Source of the DNA: Lysinimonas soli
Lineage (GTDB): Bacteria > Actinomycetota > Actinomycetes > Actinomycetales > Microbacteriaceae
NCBI RefSeq assembly: GCF_042655435.1
Contig: NZ_JBHSMG010000003.1
Span: 1 to 64,000, forward strand
DNA: 64,000 nt
Direction: 5' to 3'
Made by a program: the position numbers and the translations under genes. The notes beneath the pieces are model-generated. The model saw only the letters and a list, made by a program, of their open reading frames with translations, was not told the origin of the DNA and ran no database searches. Each line of letters opens with the position of its first letter. Positions within the stretch are counted from its first letter, which is position 1. Below, piece by piece: positions 10,186 to 17,911 of the stretch.

Positions 10186-10213
10186 GGGCGGTGGTTCTGC
10201 GGAACCGCCGCCC
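10186..10213 (+). terminator. Hairpin terminator after clpC
   Basis: Arms GGGCGGTGGTTC (10186-10197) and GAACCGCCGCCC (10202-10213) pair over 12 bp with one G-U wobble and a 4-nt loop, 18 nt after the clpC stop. There is no T-tract, which is common for actinobacterial hairpin terminators. Confidence 0.7.
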
Positions 10214-10255
10214 TTCGTCGTCCCGCCCCGCGCCGCGATCCGGCATCCCCGATCG

Positions 10256-10346
10256 CACCTGCCGAATGAAGGAGATTCGGCACGTGTCGGCGCATCCGGG
10301 CGCATCTCACGACGGATTGCGATGCATCTCCTTCATTCGGCAGGTG
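10256..10346. repeat. Paired inverted-repeat intergenic element, copy 1
   Basis: A perfect 21-bp inverted repeat: left arm 10256-10276, right arm 10326-10346. The central core of the arms is AATGAAGGAGA (10265-10275) / TCTCCTTCATT (10327-10337), with 51 nt between cores. The same 11-bp cores with exactly the same 51-nt spacing recur at 19649-19721, while the loop sequences are unrelated. The geometry resembles REP doublets (REPINs). It occupies most of the gap between clpC and argA. Confidence 0.75.
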
Positions 10347-10435
10347 TCGGCGGCGGGGGCGGCGGGGGCGACGGGCGCGAAGGGGAGGCGGCGGAGGCCG
10401 CCGGGTCGGAGGCGGGGCACTTGTAGGGTGGCAGC

Positions 10436-10966
10436 GTGACCTCTGCGGCCCCGACCTCGGCAGCCCCCGGCTTCGCGGTGCGCCGCGCCCGTACCACCGA
10501 CGTGCCCGCGATCGACGCGCTGATCGAGCCGCTCGTGCAGCAGCGCATCCTGCTCGGAAAAGACCGGGTCGTCTTCTACGAGGCCGTACAGGAGTTCCGC
10601 GTCGCCGAGACCGCCGACGGCGAGCTCGTCGGATGCGGCGCTCTCCACGTGATGTGGGAGGACCTCGGCGAGGTGCGCACTCTGGCCACGGCTCCCGCCT
10701 GGCGTCATCGCGGCGTCGGGCACGCACTGCTGGAGCGGATCGAGAACGATGCGCGCGAGCTCGGCCTGACCCGCCTGTTCTGCCTCACCTTCGAGACCGC
10801 GTTCTTCGAGGGACACGGCTTTCGCGAGATCGGCGAGGGCGTGGTGTCGGCGGATGTCTACGCCGAGCTGGTGCGCTCGCCCGACGAGGGCGTCGCCGAG
10901 TTCCTCGACCTGGCCAGGGTCAAGCCGAACACCCTCGGCAACACCCGGATGCTGAAGCAGCTGTAG
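10436..10966 (+). CDS. argA: Amino-acid N-acetyltransferase (N-acetylglutamate synthase, mycobacterial type)
   Basis: GNAT enzyme (176 aa) resembling the short actinobacterial N-acetylglutamate synthase (Mycobacterium tuberculosis Rv2747 type), which starts arginine synthesis. Hallmarks are EAVQEF, VGCGALHVMWEDLGEVRTLA, the acetyl-CoA loop RHRGVGHALL, LTFETAFFEGHGF and the end VKPNTLGNTRML. All align in order with that family as I know it. The GTG start at 10436 lies just after the repeat element and has only a weak purine-rich site. No other arg genes are in the window. Confidence 0.88.
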   Translation: MTSAAPTSAAPGFAVRRARTTDVPAIDALIEPLVQQRILLGKDRVVFYEAVQEFRVAETADGELVGCGALHVMWEDLGEVRTLATAPAWRHRGVGHALLERIENDARELGLTRLFCLTFETAFFEGHGFREIGEGVVSADVYAELVRSPDEGVAEFLDLARVKPNTLGNTRMLKQL

Positions 10967-11033
10967 CAGCGCTTCATGCGCGGTCGCGGCGGGTCAGCCG
11001 CCCGTCGCACCAGGCCGGGCTTACCCTGTCGGC

Positions 11034-11651
11034 ATGTCGACGATCCGCAATCCGGTCGGCCCGCAACCGCCCTCGGTGTATTGGCGCCGTCGTCTGCTGC
11101 TGCTGCTCGTGATCGTCGCGGTCATCGTCGTGGTCATCCTCATCGTGGTCCGACCGGGATCGGGCACTCCGGGCGCGACGCCCAGCCCCTCCCACACGAC
11201 GAGCCAGAAGCCGTCCAGCTTCGCGAGCACGGGGGCTTCCGGTAACGCAAGCGCGTGCGATCCCTCGGTCGTCACGCTGCAGCCCGTGACGGATGCCGCG
11301 AGCTACGCCACGGGGGCGCAGCCGCAGCTCTCGATGACGATCACCAACTCGGGCGCGAGCGCCTGCAGCTTCGATGTCGGAACCGACGCCCAGGTGTATG
11401 TCATCACGAGCGGAGCCGACCAGATCTGGAGCTCGAAGGACTGCCAGACCGCTCCCGCCGCCAACGTGCAGGTGCTGCAGCCAGGCAAGGCGGTGTCGAC
11501 GACCCCCTTCGCGTGGGATCGCACCCGCTCGTCGAAGACCACCTGCACCACGAACCGGCCCGCGGTCACCGCGGGAGGAGCCAGCTACCACCTCTCGGTG
11601 CAGCTCGGCGCCGCCAAGTCGGCGGGCACCAGGCAGTTCCTGCTGCAGTAG
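11034..11651 (+). CDS. Membrane-anchored extracytoplasmic protein, unknown function
   Basis: A basic N-terminus (YWRRR) is followed by one long transmembrane helix (about 22-41), then a Ser/Thr/Pro-rich stalk (42-75). The exported domain carries three to four cysteines (CDPSVV, ACSFDV, KDCQ, TTCTT), which could form disulfides. The fold looks like a small beta-sandwich, judging from alternating hydrophobic residues. It resembles exported DUF4232-like proteins of actinobacteria, but I cannot assign it. Its stop lies 44 nt before the ribokinase start. Confidence 0.75.
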   Translation: MSTIRNPVGPQPPSVYWRRRLLLLLVIVAVIVVVILIVVRPGSGTPGATPSPSHTTSQKPSSFASTGASGNASACDPSVVTLQPVTDAASYATGAQPQLSMTITNSGASACSFDVGTDAQVYVITSGADQIWSSKDCQTAPAANVQVLQPGKAVSTTPFAWDRTRSSKTTCTTNRPAVTAGGASYHLSVQLGAAKSAGTRQFLLQ

Positions 11652-11695
11652 TCCGCGGTCGTCCCGCGAGCCTGGGGCGTGCCAGGATCGACAGC

Positions 11696-12586
11696 ATGAC
11701 TGCCGCTGTGATCGTCGTGGGCTCGGTCAACGTCGACCTGGTCGCGGCGGGCGGTCGGATGCCGCGACCCGGCGAGACCGTGTCGATGGCGCGCTTCGCC
11801 GAGGCGCAGGGCGGCAAGGGCGGCAATCAGGCGTCGGCCGCCGCCGCCCTCGGAGCGCGCACCTACCTGGTCGGCGCGGTCGGCTCGGACCACTGGGGCG
11901 CGGCGGCCCGCGCCGACCTCGCCGCCCGCGGGGTGGAGGTGTCGGGGCTCGCGACGGTCGACGGCGCGACCGGCGTGGCCATCATCCTGGTCGATGACGA
12001 CGGGGAGAACTCGATCGCGATCGTGCCGGGCGCGAACTCGGCCGTCACCCCCGTCGTGGTGGCCTCCGCCCTCGACGCGATCGACGAACCGCAGGCCATC
12101 GTCGTGGCCTGCCTGGAGGTGCCGCTCGACGCGGTCGAGGAGGCGGCGCGGGTGGCCGCGCGACGCGGCTGGGGCTTCGTGCTCAATCCGGCCCCGGCGC
12201 CGCTCGGCGCTCTGCCGGCCTCCCTGCTGGCTGCAGCGAGCGTGATCACCCCGAACGAGACCGAGCTCGAGTCGCTGGGCGGCGTCGCCGCTCTGCTCGC
12301 GGCCGGCGCGGGCGCGGTGGTGGTGACCCGCGGCGGCGAGGGCGCGGAACTGCACCGGGCCGGTGCGGCGCCGCAGCACATCGCGCCGATCCCGGCCGAC
12401 GTGGTCGACACCACCGGCGCCGGCGACGCGTTCACCGCGGCGCTGGCCGTCGGCCTGGCAGAGGGACGAGCGCTGCCGGATGCCGTCAGCTGGGCCGCCG
12501 TGGCCGGCGCGATCGCGACGGAGGGCTTCGGTGCGCGGGGCTCGCTGCCCACCTCCGCCCAGGTGCAGGCACGCCTGCGCAGCTGA
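11696..12586 (+). CDS. rbsK: Ribokinase (PfkB family sugar kinase)
   Basis: Phosphorylates D-ribose (or a related sugar) with ATP; cytosolic. The PfkB signatures are GSVNVDL (9-15), GGKGGNQA (39-46) and DTTGAGDAF, with catalytic Asp244. Length (296 aa) is that of RbsK. The ATG at 11696 begins the conserved GSVN strand after only eight residues, so longer upstream readings are not credible. No ribose transporter or LacI regulator is adjacent, so the substrate is provisional. It is convergent with radA, stops 17 nt apart. Confidence 0.88.
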   Translation: MTAAVIVVGSVNVDLVAAGGRMPRPGETVSMARFAEAQGGKGGNQASAAAALGARTYLVGAVGSDHWGAAARADLAARGVEVSGLATVDGATGVAIILVDDDGENSIAIVPGANSAVTPVVVASALDAIDEPQAIVVACLEVPLDAVEEAARVAARRGWGFVLNPAPAPLGALPASLLAAASVITPNETELESLGGVAALLAAGAGAVVVTRGGEGAELHRAGAAPQHIAPIPADVVDTTGAGDAFTAALAVGLAEGRALPDAVSWAAVAGAIATEGFGARGSLPTSAQVQARLRS

Positions 12587-12603
12587 ACCGCAGCCGCCGC
12601 CGC

Positions 12604-13953
12604 TCAGAACGCGGGCACGTCCACCCGCTCGCCGGGCGCGGTCGCGGCGAACGCCACCCGGATCGCCTCCTTGAGCGGTCCGGCCGTGCTGTCGACGATG
12701 GTGGTGTAGCCCAGGCGGCGGGCCTCGGCGGCACGCTGCTTCGCGGCCGCGACCGGCCGGATCTCGCCGGCCAGGCTGATCTCGCCTACCGCCGCGGTGG
12801 TGGCGGGCAGCGCCTGATCTTTCACGGCGCTGGCGATCGCGAGCGCGATCGCGAGGTCGGCGCCGGGCTCGGAGAGCCGGATGCCGCCCACGGTCGACAC
12901 GTAGACATCCGAACTCGACAGCCGGAAGCCGCAGCGCCGTTCGAGCACCGCCAGCAGCATCGCGACCCGGGAGGCGTCGACCCCGTTGACCACCCGCCGC
13001 GGCTGGGGCGCCTGGGTCGCCACGATGAGCGCCTGCACCTCGACCGGCAGCGCCCGGCGGCCCTCGACGGCGACCGTGACGCAGGTTCCGCTCACGGCGG
13101 TGCCGCTGCGCGAGAGGAACAGCCCGCTCGGGTCGGAGACCTCGGCGATGCCGTCGCCGGTCATCTCGAAGCAGCCGACCTCGTCGGTCGGGCCGAAGCG
13201 GTTCTTCAGCGAGCGCACGAAACGCAGTGCGGTCTGCCGGTCGCCCTCGAAGCTGCAGACGACGTCGACGAGGTGCTCGAGCATCCGCGGCCCGGCGATC
13301 GACCCGTCTTTGGTGACGTGCCCGATCAGCAGCACGGGCAGCCCGCGCTCTTTGGCGACGCGGATGAGCGTGCCGGCGACCTCGCGCACCTGGGCGGGTT
13401 GCCCGGGTGCGCCCTCCGACATGGACGACGAGACGGTCTGCACCGAGTCGACGATCAGCAGCCCGGGCCGCACGGCGTCGACGTGCCCGAGGATCGTCGC
13501 AAGATCGGTCTCGGCGGCGAGGTAGAGCTCGTCGTCGAGGGCTCCCGTGCGCTCGGCGCGCAGCCGCACCTGGCCGGCCGACTCCTCGGCGCTGACATAG
13601 AGCACCCGGATGCCGGTGCGCGCCGCCCGCGAGGCCACCTCGAGCAGCAGGGTCGACTTGCCCACGCCGGGTTCCCCGCTGAGCAGGATCGCCGCCCCCG
13701 GCACGATGCCGCCGCCGAGAACGCGGTCGAACTCGGCGATGCCGCTCGGCCAGTGCGCGAGCGACTCGGTGCCGAGCTCGGTGATGGGTCGGGCTGCGCG
13801 CCCCTCGGGCACCGCCATGGCCCGCACCGAGGCGACGGGGGCGCCGCGCTCGACGACGGTGCCCCATGCCTGGCATTCGGCACAACGGCCGACCCATTTC
13901 AGGCTCGTCCAGCCGCACTCGCTGCAGGCGTAGGACGAAGTCGGGCGGGCCAT
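12604..13953 (-). CDS. radA: DNA repair protein RadA
   Basis: RecA-like ATPase that promotes branch migration and processing of recombination intermediates. The N-terminal C4 zinc finger uses C10, C13, C24 and C27. Walker A GEPGVGKST is at 93-101, and the RadA-specific KNRFG motif is near residue 249. A C-terminal Lon-like domain follows (IALAIASAV, GEISLAGEIRPV). The 449-aa length is standard. Upstream on the minus strand lies a two-component pair ending 10 nt away. Confidence 0.96.
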   Translation of the reverse strand: MARPTSSYACSECGWTSLKWVGRCAECQAWGTVVERGAPVASVRAMAVPEGRAARPITELGTESLAHWPSGIAEFDRVLGGGIVPGAAILLSGEPGVGKSTLLLEVASRAARTGIRVLYVSAEESAGQVRLRAERTGALDDELYLAAETDLATILGHVDAVRPGLLIVDSVQTVSSSMSEGAPGQPAQVREVAGTLIRVAKERGLPVLLIGHVTKDGSIAGPRMLEHLVDVVCSFEGDRQTALRFVRSLKNRFGPTDEVGCFEMTGDGIAEVSDPSGLFLSRSGTAVSGTCVTVAVEGRRALPVEVQALIVATQAPQPRRVVNGVDASRVAMLLAVLERRCGFRLSSSDVYVSTVGGIRLSEPGADLAIALAIASAVKDQALPATTAAVGEISLAGEIRPVAAAKQRAAEARRLGYTTIVDSTAGPLKEAIRVAFAATAPGERVDVPAF

Positions 13954-13962
13954 GCGGTCAGC

Positions 13963-15513
13963 CTAGGCGGCACCGCCGTCGTCGCCCGGCGGCGTGCCCG
14001 GCGTAGTGGACGACTGGGTGCCCGACTGGGCATCCGGGGTGCTGCCCGGCGCATCCGCCGCCGTCGTCGCCGATCCGTGCCGCCGGTCGTGCCCGTCCCG
14101 CGGGCCGCGGGCTCGCTCCGGCACCCACCCGGCGAGGAAGTCGGCCTGCGCGTCGAGCCCGCCGCCCGGTCGGTTGGCGAGGCGCACGGTCGCTCCGCTG
14201 GCGCCGGCCAGTTGCGCGACGATCGACAGGCCGAGTCCGCTGCCGCCCCCGGTCCGGCCTCCGCGCCAGAAGCGGTCGAACGCGCGGTCGAGGTCGGCGG
14301 TCGCCATCCCCGGCCCGGCGTCGAGCACGTGCAGGGTGGCCCCGTGAGCGCCGGCGTCGACCCGCACGGTCAGGCGCGATCCACTCGGGCTGACGCCGAG
14401 CGCGTTGTCGATGTAGTTGTCGACGATCTGCTCGACCGCCGGCGCCGAGGCCAGCACGACGGCCGAGGCGGCCCCCTCGTAGCCGACGGTCACCCCCGAT
14501 TCCTCGCCCAGGGCGCGCCAGTGCTCGACCCGGTCGCGGGCGATCGCGGCGATGTCGGTCGGGGCGACCGCGGCGATCGAGCCCTCGCCGCGGCTCAGCT
14601 GCAACAGCCCCTCGACGAGGGTCTCGAGCCGATCGGCCTCGGACTCCGCGGCGGCGATGCGGGCGACCGACTCGGCCGGGTCCACCCCGACCAGTTCGCG
14701 GGCGCGCTCGAGGCGCAGACGCAGGGCGGTGAGCGGCGTGCGCAGCTGATGGGAGGCATCCGCGGCGAAGCGACGCTGCTGGTCCAGGGCCGAGGCGAGG
14801 CGCTCCGCCATCGCGTTGAACGACCGGGAGAGCGATCTCAGCTCGGGCGCCCCCGTGCGCTCCTCGGCGCGGACGGCGAGATCGCCCTCGGCGAAGCGCT
14901 CGGTCAGCTCCGTGAGCTGCCGAAGCCGTCGAGTGACGGTGCGCGACAGGATCAGACCGATCGCCCCGGCGAGGACGACCGTCGTCACCGCGACGATTCC
15001 GAGCGCCGCGACCTTGGAATTGACGGCCGAGTCGACGACGCCGGCCGGATAGGTGAGCCGCACCGCGCCGAGCACGCGATCGCCGCTCAGCACCGGAACG
15101 GCCACGTAGAGCAGCTCTTCGGAGAGCGTCTTGGAGTAGCGGGTGCCGTTGGCGATCTGCCCGGTCAGCGCTGTCGCGATCTCGGGGCGTGAGGCGTACG
15201 ACGATCCGACGGCGGTCGTGTCGTCGTCGCTCGTGACGATCGCGATGCCCTGGGCGTCGGTGACGACGATCCGGGCATTGTCGCTCGAGGCGCGGTACGT
15301 GCGGGCGAGCTCGGTGATCGCCGCGCGCCCGCTCTCGCTGGGTGTCTCGAGCGGTTGTTCGCTGCGACCCGCCAGCACGAAGGCGTCGCGTTCGAGCGCG
15401 GTCGTGATCCGGTCGTGCTCGGTGCTGGCGAGGTAGCCGCTCAAGGGCACGAGCAGCACGAGCAGCACGACCGCCGTGACGCCCATGAGGGCGACCATGA
15501 ACCGCCAGGTCAT
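13963..15513 (-). CDS. Sensor histidine kinase
   Basis: Membrane sensor kinase, 516 aa: TM1 about 5-28, extracytoplasmic sensor 29-165, TM2 167-190, HAMP to about 240, HisKA with H255 in ADASHQLRTPL, then HATPase with N-box EQIVDNYIDNAL and G-boxes DAGPGMA and GGSGLGLSIV. It ends in a disordered tail rich in G, T, P and D. Its ATG overlaps the stop of the response regulator by 4 nt. The pair is divergent from the secreted-protein/ApbE/reductase operon, which it may control. The signal is unknown. Confidence 0.92.
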   Translation of the reverse strand: MTWRFMVALMGVTAVVLLVLLVPLSGYLASTEHDRITTALERDAFVLAGRSEQPLETPSESGRAAITELARTYRASSDNARIVVTDAQGIAIVTSDDDTTAVGSSYASRPEIATALTGQIANGTRYSKTLSEELLYVAVPVLSGDRVLGAVRLTYPAGVVDSAVNSKVAALGIVAVTTVVLAGAIGLILSRTVTRRLRQLTELTERFAEGDLAVRAEERTGAPELRSLSRSFNAMAERLASALDQQRRFAADASHQLRTPLTALRLRLERARELVGVDPAESVARIAAAESEADRLETLVEGLLQLSRGEGSIAAVAPTDIAAIARDRVEHWRALGEESGVTVGYEGAASAVVLASAPAVEQIVDNYIDNALGVSPSGSRLTVRVDAGAHGATLHVLDAGPGMATADLDRAFDRFWRGGRTGGGSGLGLSIVAQLAGASGATVRLANRPGGGLDAQADFLAGWVPERARGPRDGHDRRHGSATTAADAPGSTPDAQSGTQSSTTPGTPPGDDGGAA

Positions 15514-16181
15514 GCGGGGATCTCGAAGCGGAAGCCCACGGAGCGCACCGATTCGATCCAGGCGGCCGAGCCGAGCTTCTTTCGCAGCGCCGCGACGTGC
15601 GCATCGAGCGTCTTGGTGGCGCCGAACCACTCGGTCTTCCAGACGCTGCGCAGGATGTCGGAACGCGGCCGCACGGCCCCCGGCTCCTCCGAGAGGTAGA
15701 GCAGGATCTGGTACTCGGTCGTGGTCAGGTGCACCGGTTCGCCGTCGAGGGTGATGCGCTGACCGCGCAGGTCGATGACGAGGGGACCCAGTCGGCGCTC
15801 GGTCGGCGCCGGCGTGGCGTCGGCCGAGGTGCGGCGCGTCACGGCCCGGATGCGGGCGATCAGCTCGCGGATGCCGAACGGCTTCACGAGGAAGTCGTCG
15901 GCCCCCATCTCGAGGGCGAGCACGCGGTCGATCTCTTCGCTCCGCGCGCTCACGACGATGATCGGCACGGTCGAGAACGACCGGATGCCGCGGCAGACAT
16001 CCGTGCCATCCAGGTCGGGCAGTCCCAGGTCGAGCACGACGAGGTCCGGAGTACCGCTTCGCGCCGCATCCAGCCCCGCCGTTCCCGTGCTCTCGTGGCG
16101 CACCTCGTGGGCGGCTCCGGTCAGGGCGTCGACGATGCCGGCCGCGACCGAGGGGTCGTCTTCGATCAGCAGCACGCGCAT
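15510..16181 (-). CDS. OmpR/PhoB-family response regulator
   Basis: Two-domain regulator of 223 aa. The receiver has acidic D8-D9, phosphoacceptor D51 (VVLDLGLP) and K100 (FLVKPFG). The C-terminal winged helix carries the TKTLDAHVAALRKKLG recognition region and ends with the typical SVRSVGFRFE. It is translated ahead of its kinase with an ATGA overlap. The 114-bp gap to the divergent gene at 16296 probably contains its operators, though no clear direct repeat was identified. Confidence 0.93.
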   Translation of the reverse strand: MRVLLIEDDPSVAAGIVDALTGAAHEVRHESTGTAGLDAARSGTPDLVVLDLGLPDLDGTDVCRGIRSFSTVPIIVVSARSEEIDRVLALEMGADDFLVKPFGIRELIARIRAVTRRTSADATPAPTERRLGPLVIDLRGQRITLDGEPVHLTTTEYQILLYLSEEPGAVRPRSDILRSVWKTEWFGATKTLDAHVAALRKKLGSAAWIESVRSVGFRFEIPA

Positions 16182-16295
16182 GGTCCATTGTCGCGGGCGC
16201 ATGCCGGGACGAGCTGGGTACGCGGGGTGGATCTTGGCCGTTTCTTGGATTTCAGCCGGGACGGCCTTCGACATCCGACCCGTAGCGTCGAAGGC

Positions 16296-16658
16296 ATGAA
16301 GACACCCATCATCATCGCCCTGTCCATCGTCGGCGTTCTCGGCACCGCCGGAGCGGCGATGGCCGTCAACGCGGGAACGCTCGCGGGCTTCTCGCAGGGC
16401 AACGTCGGCAACGCCCCGAGCACCCTGGTCGGCACCTCGACGCCGATGCCCACCCCGACGTCGACCCGCACGCCGGAGCCGTCCGAGACCGCCGAGCCCG
16501 GGGACGACTCGAGCCACGTCGGCGGATCGACCGATGGTTCACGCCACGACGACGCGACCGAGCACAGCTCGACCGTGCCCAGCCCGACCCACCACGAGGA
16601 CGACTCCTCGACCGGTGGCGACGACAGCGGCAGCGGTGGCCACGGCAGCGATGACTAA
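16296..16658 (+). CDS. Secreted Ser/Asp/His-rich protein, unknown
   Basis: 120-aa protein with an N-terminal signal or anchor (MKTPIIIALSIVGVLGTAGAAMA). A disordered chain follows, rich in Thr, Ser, Pro, Gly, Asp and His (for example HHEDDSSTGGDD). The acidic/His clusters could bind metal ions; this is speculation. It begins an apparent operon with the Ala/Pro-rich protein, ApbE and the reductase. The start is the first ATG before the hydrophobic segment. Confidence 0.7.
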   Translation: MKTPIIIALSIVGVLGTAGAAMAVNAGTLAGFSQGNVGNAPSTLVGTSTPMPTPTSTRTPEPSETAEPGDDSSHVGGSTDGSRHDDATEHSSTVPSPTHHEDDSSTGGDDSGSGGHGSDD

Positions 16659-16998
16659 GCACCCCGCAGCATCCGCGCGTACGGCGGCGGGGGCGGCAAC
16701 CGCCCTCGCCTTCGTCGGGCTCGTGGTCGGCTTCCAGACCACCGCGGCCGCGTCGACCGGCGCCGCCGGACCCACCTCGACGCCGGGCCCGGCGGGCACC
16801 GCGACGCCGACCGCGACAGCGACTCCCACGCCGGCGCCCGCGCCCGCCGCTCCGGCGCCCGCGGCCCCGGCACCGGCCGCGAAGGCCCCGAGCAAGCCGG
16901 CTCCCGCGCCCGCCGCCCCGGCTCCGGCCCCCGTGGCGAAGGCCCCGGCTCCCGCTCCGGCTCCTCCCGCGGCGTCGACCGGCTCGTCCGGGCACTGA
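16651..16998 (+). CDS. Secreted Ala/Pro-rich protein
   Basis: 115 aa. It starts with ATG inside the last codons of the preceding gene (8-nt overlap), which indicates translational coupling. A signal-like helix (about 12-33) is followed by a long Pro-Ala-Thr repeat (APAPAAPAPAAPAPAAK type), likely spanning or attached to the cell wall. No catalytic motif is present. Such low-complexity chains can act as spacers for envelope redox proteins encoded next to them. Confidence 0.65.
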   Translation: MTKHPAASARTAAGAATALAFVGLVVGFQTTAAASTGAAGPTSTPGPAGTATPTATATPTPAPAPAAPAPAAPAPAAKAPSKPAPAPAAPAPAPVAKAPAPAPAPPAASTGSSGH

Positions 16999-17011
16999 CC
17001 CGGAACGTCGC

Positions 17012-17911
17012 GTGATCGAGTCGCGGACCCTGTCCGCCATGGGCGGGCCCGCCCATCTGACCGTCAACGGGGGCCGGGCCGGGCTGCTCGACGAACTCGC
17101 CGAAGAGCTCGAGCGCCTCGACGGCCTGTGGTCGCGCTTCCTTCCGCACAGCGAGCTGTCGCGGCTGAACGCGGCGGCCGGCGAGACCGTCACGGTCGAC
17201 CCCGCGACGGTCGGACTCATCCAGGCGATGCGCGACGGCCACGCCGAGACCGGGGGAGCCTACGATCCGACGATGCTGCCCGCGCTCGTGGCAGCGGGCT
17301 ACGAGGCCTCGTTCCGTGATCCGGATCGGCGCACGGCGCTCGCCGACGGGGTGCGCGACGGCGGCGATCTCGCCGCGATCGAGATCGAGGGCACCCGGGT
17401 TCGGCTGCCGCGGGGCATGACCCTCGACTCCGGGGGGATCGGCAAGGGCTACGCCGCCGATCTGCTCTGCGAACGTGCCCTGCAGCGCGGCGCGACGGGG
17501 GTTCTCGTCGAGCTCGACGGAGACCTGGTCGTCGCGGGGGAGGCGCCGGTCACCGGATTCTGGACGGTCGGCGTCGAGCATCCGGATGACGCCACCACCC
17601 ACGTCGAGACCGTCCGGCTGGCTGCCGGCGGGGTCGCGACCTCGGGCACCCGGCGCCGTCGCTGGTCGGTCGGCGACGAGGAACGCCATCACCTGCTCGA
17701 CCCGCGCACGCTGCTGCCGGCCCGCACCGGGCTGCACGCCGCGACGGTCATCGCCGGCACCGGTGCCCGCGCCGAGGTGCTCACCAAGGCCGCATTCGTG
17801 CCCCCGCCGGAGGGATTCCTGAACTGGCTGCCGACCCGCAATGCCGCGGGCCTGGTCATCTCGACGGAAGGCGACATCCGCACCTCGTCCAACTGGGAGG
17901 ACTATCGATGA
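17012..17911 (+). CDS. apbE: FAD:protein FMN transferase
   Basis: Transfers FMN from FAD to a Thr/Ser of target proteins. 299 aa with the family segments GGAYDPTMLPAL, TLDSGGIGKGYAAD (FAD and magnesium binding) and VELDGDLVVAG. GTG start at 17012. There is no clear lipoprotein or signal peptide, so it may act in the cytoplasm. It overlaps the flavohaem reductase gene by 4 nt. No obvious FMN-binding-domain substrate is encoded alongside, which is unusual because ApbE genes often sit with their targets. Confidence 0.87.
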   Translation: MIESRTLSAMGGPAHLTVNGGRAGLLDELAEELERLDGLWSRFLPHSELSRLNAAAGETVTVDPATVGLIQAMRDGHAETGGAYDPTMLPALVAAGYEASFRDPDRRTALADGVRDGGDLAAIEIEGTRVRLPRGMTLDSGGIGKGYAADLLCERALQRGATGVLVELDGDLVVAGEAPVTGFWTVGVEHPDDATTHVETVRLAAGGVATSGTRRRRWSVGDEERHHLLDPRTLLPARTGLHAATVIAGTGARAEVLTKAAFVPPPEGFLNWLPTRNAAGLVISTEGDIRTSSNWEDYR